This document shows, piece after piece, positions 1 through 12,000 of a DNA stretch of 64,000 nt. This stretch comes from Sphaerosporella brunnea. Its lineage: Eukaryota; Ascomycota; Pezizomycetes; Pezizales; Pyronemataceae. The translations under genes and the position numbers were made by a program. The notes below the pieces were generated by a model. The model searched no databases and was not told where the DNA came from. It saw only the letters and a program-made list of their open reading frames with translations. Within the stretch, counting starts at the first letter, position 1. Each line of letters starts with the position of its first letter. The stretch lies in the NCBI GenBank assembly GCA_008704415.1, contig VXIS01000025.1, forward strand, positions 124,001-188,000, written 5' to 3'.

Positions 1-3000
1 TCCCGCAGCTCTCCCCGTACTCGACCATGGCCTACGGTGCCACGGCCACCGCACTGGCCACCACCGCCACTAACAGCGCACGTATCAATTCTCAAACCAC
101 CACTTCACAGCAGCAACAACTCACCGCTTCCAACGGCCACAAACACAAAATCGGTGGGGGCGCAAACCCGTTCTCAGCTGCCGGAGCTACCGGCGCCGCA
201 GGCCTCGCCATGGCCCACCACCACCATCAGAAGCAACCCGTGCTCCGCCGGCGTTTGAGCCAGATCTGGACTTCACTGCAAGACAGTGAGCGTGAGCAAA
301 TCGGGCAGTTTGAGGCGTGGGCAGAGGTGGAAGGGATGTGCGCGACGTGTTTTGAGCCTGGGTCTACAGCTGCAGAAGCACCGAGGAAGCACTGGAAACC
401 TGAAGAAGGCAAGCGCCATCGTCGTAGAAGGAGCAGTAGCGTTTTCGGGTTGGGTAGGGGAAAACAAACCTCATCATCATCGACAGGTTCCAGCAATAGC
501 AATAGTAGTAGCGATTCTTCAACCTCCGACGAGAAGAAAAAAGCTCGGCGGCGCGCAAAGAAGGAACGGAGGCAGAAGTTGAAAAAGACCGGGATGATGG
601 CCGGCGCGGTTATTGCCGTCGGCAAGGTTTTTGGTGTCGGCAGCTCCGGACGTAACAGTACCACGGAGACGAAGCGCGTGACCTCCACCGAGCAAGTGGC
701 CATTCTCAGTGGAAATGCCGCTGTAGCTGGGCCTTCGACATCTGTTTTTTACGACCCTGGCTATGGCCCCGATGGTACGGCGAACCCGAAATTTTACAGC
801 GCGGGACGGAAGTCGCATGACGGTGTCTACCAGAACCCCAAGCACTCGAGATCCTCGACTTCTATCATCGGAAGCATATTCTCTAGCGTAAGCACGAAGG
901 GCAAGGGCAAGGGAAAACAGCACTCCAGGAACTCAAGCACGTCTTCATCCAGTTCCCCCGCCTCCGAATCTTCCGATAGCGGGTTGGCATATGGCTCTTC
1001 TCCCGTTTCTCCTGGCTCCAGCCGAGGCGGCTTCTTTTTCCGCACGAAGAAGAAGTCGAACTCTGTTGGCTCCTCCGAGGGATTGGCATACGGAGAGATC
1101 TACTCGACCTCACCGGAAAAGAAAAGCCAGGACTCCTTCTCGCAGAAGTCGGAAAAGAGCTTTTCAGGCTCCCTCGCCTCGTCGTTTGGAAACGTTTTCA
1201 GGAAGAAGTCGAGAACGAGCTCTTCGTATGAGTACGCGGAACGCCAAAAGTCGAATCAACACGCCGCGGAAATTGCCGGCGCACTCCTAGGCACTGCGAT
1301 CATCACTAAGCATAACTCCCATCCAGGCAACGCACGCATACACTCCTCGCGCCACAGCCACACCGGCCCGTTGACCCGGAGCCGATCCACTGGCGCTCTC
1401 CACGGCGGGACAATGCGCGGCCTCCAACACAAGCTCAGCAACAGCAGCGGCTGGTACGGCAGTAATTCTGCCGGGTCGGTGCGCAGCAGTTCCTCTGGGA
1501 GCAGCTGGTTTGAGCCCGGGGCCGCCGCACACTCCCGAGAAATCGAGAAGAAGTCACTGGAGGAGCAGCGCAAAACGAGCAGCGGATGGTTCAGCTGGGG
1601 CCGGAGCAAGTCTAAGAGTGTGGAGAAATCGCAGTCCGGGAAAAGTCGCAGTCGCAAGACTGGCTTCCTTGGATTCGGAAGGTCTAGGAGCGATACTAGT
1701 GATGGCTCCCGCTCCGATGGCTGGGAGAGTACCGGTTCTCGGAAGAAACGCAGCGCGCAGAAACGCATCGGAGGAAGCCTGCGAGGCACTAGGAAGGGGA
1801 AGGAAAGGCCTGCTATGTATTCCACGCCCAATGACAATACCACCGCAAAGGGGGCATACATAATGAGAGATAACGGCAAGGTATGGTTTTCATTTCCCCT
1901 CCCTCGTTTCCTTGTTCTGTAGGGGATAGTCTTTCTGAATTCTGGTTGTCTCTTCTTGCGTGGGGAAAAAAAGACTACATCAAGGTTCGATACCACCTCG
2001 TCCTCCGTGGCTGCGGCGATGGCAGCAGCAGGAATCTCCTCCTCTTCTTCGCGCATGTCATTAGAGAAGACGAATTCTTACCAGCGATCACAGCAGTCGT
2101 TACAACAAAAAATCGCACATCAGCAGCATCAGCAGCATCAGCAGCCGCAAATTGTAGCGCCTACTGGGGTTGCTCCGTCGACTGGGAAAGTAATACACAG
2201 AGAGGGAGAGTGGGTGAGACCTCTTCCATTACCTATCCAGGCCATCGATACCACTACGACAATAACGAAGTCTACGAATATCATATCATCAGAAAAATCT
2301 TCTTCTTCAGCATCTGTACATAATTCTCATCAGCATCAGCATCATCATCAAGCATTTGTTTCTCCTTCGGATCAGCGCCGTCATTCAGTACCTGTACAAT
2401 CGGAGTCGGGGGGTTTGCATTATCATGGATCAATATATGGAACGGAGAGAAGTAGGGTAGAGGAAGAAGCATCATCGTCAAGAGGGGGAGTAATCAAAGG
2501 AGCAATCGAGGGTGTCGTAATCGGGCGGGAGGGCGCCCACCGCGTCCGCCCCCACTCAAGCTCGTTGGACCTCTCCTCGTCCTCATCGTCAGAAGACGGC
2601 CACGGCAGATTCGAAAAAGGTCGCATCGCGGTCCAGGAGCAAGTTCGCGGGCAGCTCATCCACGACAGGGCTATGACTGCCAGCGAAATTGAACACCAGA
2701 AGCGGAAAGATATCGAGCGAGAGCATGAAATCGCGGCGCAGAAGGCGCTGGACCGCGAGAGTAAGCTTGTTCAGAAAACGCGCGAGGAAATTTCGCGAAG
2801 GAAGCGGCTGGAGGAGAAGGAACAGGCACGTAATAAGCTCCAGCAACAGGCGACGCGGGAAACGACTTCTGGCCAGACCGCTGTGCAGTTCGGCGCCCAA
2901 GTCACCACCGCTGAGGAGCAACGGATCGCAGAGCAGGTGCACGCACAGGAACAAACGCGCATGGCGTTTCAGCAGCAGCCGCACCACCACCAGCAGTCAC

Positions 3001-6000
3001 TCGCACAGACAGCCGCTGCAGGCATCGCTCCGTTTGCAACTCACGTCATCAGCAGCGGTGAGCAGCGCTACGAGCAGCAATCATTTCACGAATCACATTC
3101 TGAGCAACACTCCATCCAATTCAGCAGTGAGCAGCAGCAACGCGAGCTAGAGAGCCGCCTCAACGAGCGCCGAAAATCCGAGGCCCTGATACTTGCGGCA
3201 CGGATAGAAAGCGAGGGAGCCGCCGAAGCAGCTAAGCACCAGCAGATCCTCGACGCCGAGAAGCGTCTGCATGCCGTCACCAAAGCGGAGAAGGAGCGTC
3301 TCGAACATCAACAGAACGTGATCATTGAGAGAGCCGATGTCGACGCTTCTCACCAGCACGTGTCCGAGGTATATTCTGAGACCAAGAGCACCGAGCATAA
3401 GGTCGAGATCTGGAGGCTTGAGCAACGTCGTGTCGAGCTCGTTGAGCAGGAGCAGGAAGCCCGAAAGTGCGGCGACGAGGAGCGCGTCCGCGATATTCAG
3501 GTGGCGCGCGAAACTGTTGAGCAGGCTGTGCGCAAGCAAGCTGAGTCGTTCGAGGGCCTGCAGCATGGCGGAACGACAGAGGTGGAGCGGAAAGCTATAC
3601 AGCAAATGGTTCGGGACCGTGCGAGGGAAGAATTGCTCATGGAAAAGCAGGCTGTTGAGAGCCAGCGTTCTCAATCCGCCGCCATTCAGGTGGAGCGGAA
3701 GGAAACCGAAATCTCGGAAGTGGAACGCAGAGGTATCCAACAAATGGTCAGAGACCGCACCAGAGAAGAGGACCTACAGCTTTTGGCGGACAGGTCCCGG
3801 CAAGCGCAGGCTGTTGAGGACCAGCGTTCTCAATCCGCAATCCGGGTGGAGCAGAAGAAAGCCGAGATTACGGAAGCCGAACGCACGGCGATCAAGTACA
3901 TGGTCAGACAGCGTGCGGCAGACGAGCTGGCGGAACAGAGACGTCAAGAGCAGGTTAGTGATCATCAACGTGTGGGGGTACTCGAGTCAGAGCTACAACG
4001 TGTGGAACAGATCACAAGGCAACAGGGACGTGTGTCGACAACCCAGACCGAACAGTCCTCCGCTGCGCAAATCGACAGAGCCGTTGTGGCTCCGGCTATT
4101 GCCCAGGAAGCCATCGCCGAAGCCTCCTCGTCCTCAGAAGTCGCTACAACTCAAGCAGCCGTGATCGAACTCGAAAAACGGAAGGCAGAGCTGGAGAGTG
4201 CAATCACAGAGGAAAGGAAGCGCACAGTGAAAGAAGCCCGGCGGCGTGGCCGCAGCACTCCTGAGTACCAAGAGAAAGAGCAGCGGAGAGGGCGTGAGCG
4301 TTCCAAGGAGCGTGAGAAGGAGCGAAAAGAGGCACGAAAGGCCGAGGTGGAATATGTGCGTCAGAAGCTAGGTCTTGATTTGGTCGATGAGAAAAAGAAG
4401 GCCGTTGAGTATGGGAAGGAGGACAAGGAGGTGATGATCGATCGCTTTGGCCAGTGGGAGAACTGGAGTGGCTCTGTACCGCGCTTGATCCAGACCCCAC
4501 CCACGCCTCTCGGAGGTGAAGCCGCGTCCGCCCCGATTGTTCATTGCGAGGGTACCGGCTTTTTCGGTTCTGCCGTAGTGGAGGAAACTAAGACGGAGCG
4601 GATGGAAAAGGAGATCGAAGCAAGGCCTGGGACTCCATCAATTGTGGTCAGCGCTCCTGAGCTCGGAACCGCATCTGCGGCCACTAGGCCTCAGCTTCAG
4701 CGCGAATTCTCCGAGCCAGTGATCGTTGTAGCGGAGCCTGATTTCGGTGAGGATGAACCGGCGGAATTCACCACCCAACCTGTGGTGATGCCGATAGCCA
4801 CACCTGGGATGCCCCAGCTTCCACCTACCAAGCAAACCGTCGGCACGCCATTCCAAGGAATCCCAATCTCGCCTTCCCCTACCAAGATCCCGGTTGTCCC
4901 ACAGGTGATGGGCTATAATTTTGATTCTCCACATATTCAGTCTGTGCCCGTCCCATACCCGCAGCCACAGGCCGAGGTCTTCTACGGTCCCGAACTGCCT
5001 GTCAACTACTCCTTCGAGAAAGCGCGGGGAGCCGCAGAAAGCTCCAACGCCAGCTATTACACCGGCGAGATTGCGGCCAAGCTTCAACAAGAACAGCAGC
5101 AATCTTCCCAGTCACAATCTCAACGTCAAACTTATGTCGAAAAAGCCGAAGAGGAAGCGGCACGTGTGGCAGAGTACCGCCGCTCAATGGCCGCCACCAC
5201 GATCGCACAGTACGATGCTCACGCCAGTGAAACCACTTCTGCCCATGAGAAGGAGGTTGCTTATGGCCCCCCGTTGCCCGACGGATTTGATTGGGAGGAG
5301 GCCCGCGCGCACCGCACTGCAACTGGCTCTAGCGAGGAATACTACGGGGCCGTTTCTTCGGAGGTCGACAAGGAGCTGCAAAGTGTCCAGGCGGAGAAGG
5401 TACAGGAGAAGAGGGAAGAGAAGATCGTAGAAAAGAAGAAGCGAGACCTCCGTGGACTCCCATTGTTCACTAAGAGATCAGCGACCACCATCTCGCCAAC
5501 TGTGGATTTACAGCCAGCCCTAGCAGAACCTCAGGTGTCTGCTGAAACTGGGTTTACAGAAGAACTTCGGACTGAGCTGCAGCATTACGAGCAGCGGATA
5601 TCCGAGGATTCTGAGGGGTCTAGCCGCAGAAGCCAGCATACTTTGTATGATGCGCGACTCCCTGGGGTCGAGGAAACTGCAGTTCCCGAAGCCGGGACGA
5701 GGACTTCGGAGGAGCTTCGCACAGAGGAGAAACCGCTCGAGGTGGAAAAGGGATTGCAAAAACTCCTCGGCCGTGCCGAGACCTTCCGCAAGTCCGAGCA
5801 AGCCACCGAATCCGCAAAATCCGTTGAAGAAGCAAAGCCGCAGGAGCAAACCCCTCCAAGGAGGACGTCTAGATGGAACTTCCTCCGTGGCGTAGTGCGC
5901 CCCGATAAGACCGACGAGGGCTCGCTTCCCAAGCCGGAGAAACCTCCGAGTATCAAGGAACGGAAGACGTCCAGCAGCTGGATCCCGATTGCTAGACGGT

Positions 6001-9000
6001 TGAGAGAGAAAGCGACCACGGAAACGCAGGAGGCCAAGGAGGCCAAGGAGGCCAAGGAAGCCGAAAGTCGGAGGACTTCTGCTGAGAGCACACGAAGCGT
6101 GACAACTACAGGTATGGTCGCCATATATCATTCACCCTGATCTTTGACTGATTTCCTGTCTAGCCACATTGGCTCCCGCCTTTTCGCCCATCGCCGAAAG
6201 GCAGGAAAGCCCACAGGTGACACCTCAAGGTAGCTTTCCTGAAGTTCGAATATAGTTCTCAATCACTGGCTAACACATCTTAGTGATCGCCGGAAGCCCT
6301 AACTTCCAGTCTCCAAACGCCTCAGCCACTACGCTCACTCAGGAGTCCACTCCGAGTGCACGCCCAGTACAGGCCTTGTACGGACAGCACTTAAGCCAAA
6401 GCAGTACCTCAATTTCCAGCAGCACCTTTCAAACCGCAAGCGAAGGCGGCGACAACACCCCCACTCCCCGTCCGCTCTCTCGCAACTTCGCAGATGATTT
6501 TTCCTCGTCCAAGCCGCCGTCGGAGCCGAATGTTTTTGACTATGTAGACTCATTTCCGACCCCTCAGCCCCTCGCATCCTCTCCCTTGAGCAGTCAAATC
6601 GTTGTTGAAGGCAGTGGCGCCCAGCAGCAACAGCAACAGCAGAGCAGCGCTGAGTTTCGGGCCATAACGACCGTTGCGGCAGAGGCGGCCGGCTTCATGG
6701 GCCGGACTTTGCAGAAAGTCATCAACGCATCCACCGAGCAGCCCCCTGCGTCCCTAGAGCAACGAACTGGTGCCTCGAAGACCGCCTTTGTAGAGGAGCA
6801 TGAAGAATTCCAGGCTGACCGGACAAGGCGCCCTCGGCGCCCCTCTGATTCGGAGGTTTCGGAGGTTTCAGATGATTCGGAGGCCACGGTGATCACCGGC
6901 CGCCCCAGTATCGCGGAGATGCATCGCTCATATATCGCCGGCCAGCAGAATGTTGAGGCCGAGCAGAAGCCTCCTCTTGAACGTCAGGGATCTACATGGC
7001 AGTTCGTTGAAGGTGATGGTGTGCACATCAGTGACAGCGTTGCCGAGGTCCGACGGGAATACAAACACCAGGATATCCAGCACCAGTACACTGCACCTGT
7101 CGTCGCTGAGAGACAGGAATTCCATCAGGATGCTAGTGCCCACTGGGCTGTGCCTGTTCTAGAGGTTCTACCGGGACGTAAGGCCGAAGAGCATCATCAA
7201 GGATTTTCTCAAGAGCGCAGCGAGAGCTTCGAAGAGGCCGTCACGCATCCCGTCGAGAAAATCGCATCGAGCCAGTACTCAGCGGACGTTCAGCAGCAGC
7301 ATCATGAAGCGAACCATTCTGCGATTGTTGCCGAGAGGCAAGATTTCCATCAAGACTCTGACGGGCAATGGGCAGTCTCAACGACTGAGTTTGTCCCTGC
7401 AGCTGAAACCCAGGTCGAAGAAACTCGGCATGGCTATTACCGTGATTACCGCGACGCGCGCCTGTCCATCATATCCGAGGAGTCGCAGTCCTATGAGGAG
7501 CCTCGGCAGCAATACGCCGTTCCGGAGTACCGTCAAGCACGGACTGGTCAATGGGACGTTTCTGCAGCTGCAATTGTCACGACGCCCGGCGAGGAGCGCC
7601 GCGAGATCTTCCCCTTCACTTCGGTGCACCCAAAAGTTGAGCTCCGCAATGTCGTGCCACAGCATCGCGCCGAGCACCCCTTCGTGGCACCCGCCGCCCC
7701 CGAGTTTCGCCGTCAAGATACCCTAGGGCACTGGAATGCTGATGCTTCCACTTTTGTGCCGGGGCTTCAGCAGCAGGAACGGTTCTCTGCGGAGGTTATC
7801 GAAAAGATTGAGATTCATGAGGATCCTGCTATTCAGGAACTTATTCAGCAGGTTGCTCCTCTACCCGTCTCGCCCGTCGTTTCTGAGCAGCGCCAGGATG
7901 CCGAAGGTCGCTGGGATATTCCTTCCCCCGCTTTCGTTCCTACTCTCGCAGAGACCCGTCAGCTGTCACAGGAATACCCTGTGGTTCCATCTGTTGGCCC
8001 AAATGGTGATGCTGTGCTACACTCTGAGCCTCACTTCGTGGCACCCGGCATTCCCGGATTCCGCCGTCAAGACACCCTGGGACACTGGAATGTTGATGCT
8101 TCTACCTTCGTGCCGGGCCTTCAGCAGAAGGAACAGTTCTCCACGGAGACGATTGAAACGGTTGAGGTTCATGGGGATCCGGTTATTCAGCAACGTATCC
8201 AGCAGGTTGCACCTGCCGTATCGCCGGTTGTATCTGGGCAGCATCAGGACACTCATGGTCGTTGGGATGTTCCTGCTTTGGCAGAGACCCGTCAGGTACA
8301 GCAGCTTGAGAGATTGTTCGAACACTCTGCTGTATCTTCAATCGACCCAAACGGTGAGCTCCGCGATTCCCAACCACAGCACCGCGCCGAGCCCCACTTC
8401 ATGGCACCCGGATTCCGCCGTCAAGACACCCTGGGACACTGGAATGTTGATGCTTCTACCTTCGTCCCTGGACTTCAGCAGAAGGAACGGTTCTCCACGG
8501 AGACGATTGAAAAGGTTGAGATTCATGAGGATCCTGTTATTCAGCAACTTATTCAGCAGGTTTCACCTCTACCTATCTCACCTGTGGTGTCTGAGCAGTG
8601 TAAGGATGCTGAGGAGGGTCGCTGGGATGTTCCTACTGCCGCCTTCGTTCCTACCTCCGCAGGGACTCGCCAGAAGCCGCAGCTTGAGGGATCGCTCGAA
8701 CACTCTGCTATCCCTTCGGCTGGCCCACACACTGAGCTCCGCCAGGAGCAAATCGTTCGTGAGCATTTCTACCAGGACTCTCAACAGTCAGTTAGGCCAG
8801 CCGTCCCTGAATACCGTCAAATTCCCGACGCCGCCGCCATTGTTCCCGCGCCAGCGGAAAGACGCCAGCCGGAGCAACACCGCCAAAACTTCCCAGAATA
8901 CACCACCTTCGCCCCCAGTCGACAGCAGTACATTGCGCCAACTATCCCTGAGTACCGTCAAGCCCCCACCGGCCAATGGGGCGTTCCGGCTCTGGCAGTC

Positions 9001-12000
9001 GTCACTACCCCGGAAAAGGAGAAGCATCGGATCTTCCCGGCATCGTTTGCTGAGCTTCGCCGTGAGGAATCGCAATTTGTTGCACCAGTCACGGGCGTTG
9101 ACGAATCCGATTTCTCGGATTCTGATGTCTCAGACGAGGAATTGCCGCTTGTTGAGGGTCAGGAGATGGAGGAGGAGGACCAGCCAGCGCTTGGACTCCG
9201 CGGTGGAGACCTCTTTCACCACCGTCGCCGTCGTCGCCATCGTATCGAGGAGGAGACGCAGGCGTCGAGGGCTCGACGTGAAGCACGAGATGCAGCTAAA
9301 TCCGAGGAGGAGAAGCGCGCCTCTCAAGAATGGCGCGAGGCAAGACGCCAAGAGAAGAGGCTCAAGAAGGAGCGACGTGAAGCCATGGTTATTCCGGCCG
9401 CTACGGTTACTGTACCTTCGGAGGAGCATCACCAGGTGGTCCCGAAATATTCCACTCCCGCTTTCGTGGTCCCAAACGGCCAGCAGCAGAAGTACGTGCC
9501 TGAGTATAGCCAAGTTACCAGTGGTCAACCGATCGTTCCGGCTTCCGCAGTCGCTACCACCCCGGAGAAGGAGAAATGTCAGTTCTTCCCGGAGCCTGTT
9601 GTCTCAAAGGTCGAACTTTCCCAGGGCCAGGTGCAGCGCAAGGAGGAATATGCAGCGTCTGTCATCCCCCAGGAAACTCAGCCTGTTGTTGCACCCGTTG
9701 CTGCTGGATACCGCCAGGACTCGCATGGCCAGTGGGCTGCCCCGGATGCCCCTGCATTCGTTACCCACAAGGAGCAGCACCCACAATTTACCATTCCGTC
9801 TTACACGGCGCCAACGCCCGATGTACGCCCGGATGAGGAGATTGCACCAAAACAGGGTTACTTCGATACCCCGGTCCTTAAGAGGGAAGAGACCTGGGGC
9901 CGCACTGCGCCCATTGTTCCCTTCCGCCGACAGGACACTCAAGGCCACTGGGGCGTTCCTGCCCAAGCCATTGTTCCTGTCCCCATAAAGAGGACCCAGG
10001 AATTCAAGCCGCCGGTCTATGTGGCCCCAAAGGTTGAAGTCCACGAGGACCCAGTTATTCAGCAACTGCTCGAGCAACTCGCACCTGTTATGCCTGAGCC
10101 TGTTTTCACTGAGCAGCCGGAGCCTGATTTCCGCCGTCAAGATACTCAGGGTCATTGGGGTGCTCCAGCCACTGCGTTCATGCCTCAGCGGGTGGAGAGC
10201 CGTCACCAGAGCCTTGCCAGTATGGTCACCAGCCAGGAGGATTTCGTCGCTCCCAACCAGAACGCTACCTCCTACACTCAGTGCGTCATTGCAGAGGCAG
10301 AGGCAGCACGTGTCAAAGCTCAGAGCCAAGGATCGCAGGTTTCTCCTACCTGGAATGAGCAGTCCCAGCACTTCTTCGCCCCTACTGAAGCCGACTATCA
10401 CCAAGATGTCAACAGCCAATGGGGAGCCCCCGCACCTGTCTACTTCCCCCACCCAGTTTCGAGCCGTGGTGCGAGTCTGGCAAGTATTCCTTTCACTACG
10501 AGTGGTAGCCAGGACTGGACCCCGCCCAACCCGAATGAGATGTCGTATGTGCAGAGAGTTATTGCTGAGGCGGAGGCTGCGAAGCAGAGGCAGGAAGAAG
10601 GGTCTTCCACACCGAGACCTTCTTTTCCTCAAGGCCCGGAGGCAAATTATTACAAAATGATTCCTTACGAGCAGTCAATTCAATCCGAGTATCGTCAGGA
10701 GACCACCGGCCACTGGGGAGCTCCCGTTCCCGTGTATATACCCCGCCCAGCGGTAAGCCGCAGCGAGAGCTTTGCGAGCACGGTTATCAGTCGCGATAGC
10801 AGCCAGGGGGGCTTTGTTGTTGCCCCTTCTGCGTCGAAGCCGGGTATGTCGTATGTTGATCGAGTCATCGCGGAGGCGGAGGCGGCAAAACTTAGACAGG
10901 AGGAGTCCGCTACGCCGAAGCCTGCTCCTTTTCATGGCCCGGAGACAACTTATGGCGTGGTGAGTCCTCAGGACCAGCATTGTCAGGCCGACTTTCACCA
11001 AGACGCCACTGGACATTGGGGTGCGCCCGCGCCTGCGTTTATGCCCCGACCGGTGATGAGCCGTAATGAGAGTTTTGCTAGCCAGGAGGATGTCGTCGTA
11101 TCCCCGGAGGCCCAAAAGACTATGTCGTACACCGAGAGGGTGATCGCCGAGGCAGAAGCTTCCCAGCATCGCCAGGAAGAGTCTGCCACGCCGAGACCTA
11201 TCTCTTCACATGGTCCGGAGACAACCTACACGGCTTCAGCCGGGGTGATTCTTCCCCACCAAGAGCACTACGAGACCTCCCAACAGCTCGGCACTTCAAT
11301 CTCGGCCAATTACCATCAGGACACCACTGGCCATTGGGGCGCACCTCCACTTGTATTTATGCCCCGACCGGTGTTGAGCAGGAACCAGAGCCTTGCTAGT
11401 ACGGTGGAGGATTTCGTTGTCACCCCATCAGTGACGAAGCCGGGCATGTCGTATGTCGAGAGAGTCATTGCTGAGGCGGAGGCTGCGAAGCGTCAACAGG
11501 ATGCTTCTTCTCAGGAAATGACACTTCCTCATGAGCAACAGTTCATCCCTCCCGTTGAGCGCTCGGAATACCAACAAGACACCACTGGCCGCTGGGGCGG
11601 TTCAGCACCAGTCTTCATGCCGCGCCCAGTACTAAGCCGGAACCAGAGCCTTGCCAGCACCATCATCAGCCAGGAAGATGTCGTAACACCCTCCGTGACG
11701 AGGCCGGGTATGTCCTATGTCGAGAGAAGAGTCATCGCCGAGGCGGAGGCTGCAAAGCGTAGGCTGGAAGAAGGGCCTTCCACACCAAGACCTGCTTCTT
11801 CTCGTGGCCAGGAGACAACTTTCACGGCTCCGGCTGGCATTGCTCTTCCTCATGAGCAGCAGCATCACGAGACTCCCCAGCAGTTGGGTACCTCGATCCC
11901 TGCCAACTATCATCAAGACACCACTGGACATTGGGGTGCTCCCGCTCCCGTGTTCATGCCCCGACCGGTGTTAAGCCGGAATCAGAGCTTTGCCAGTACC

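Noticed and set aside
1256..2056. Long antisense frames within the giant gene (also many at 5520-6131 and 9604-10632)
   Set aside because: They mirror the sense codon pattern (GC-rich third positions) and have no domains; shadows of the sense frame.
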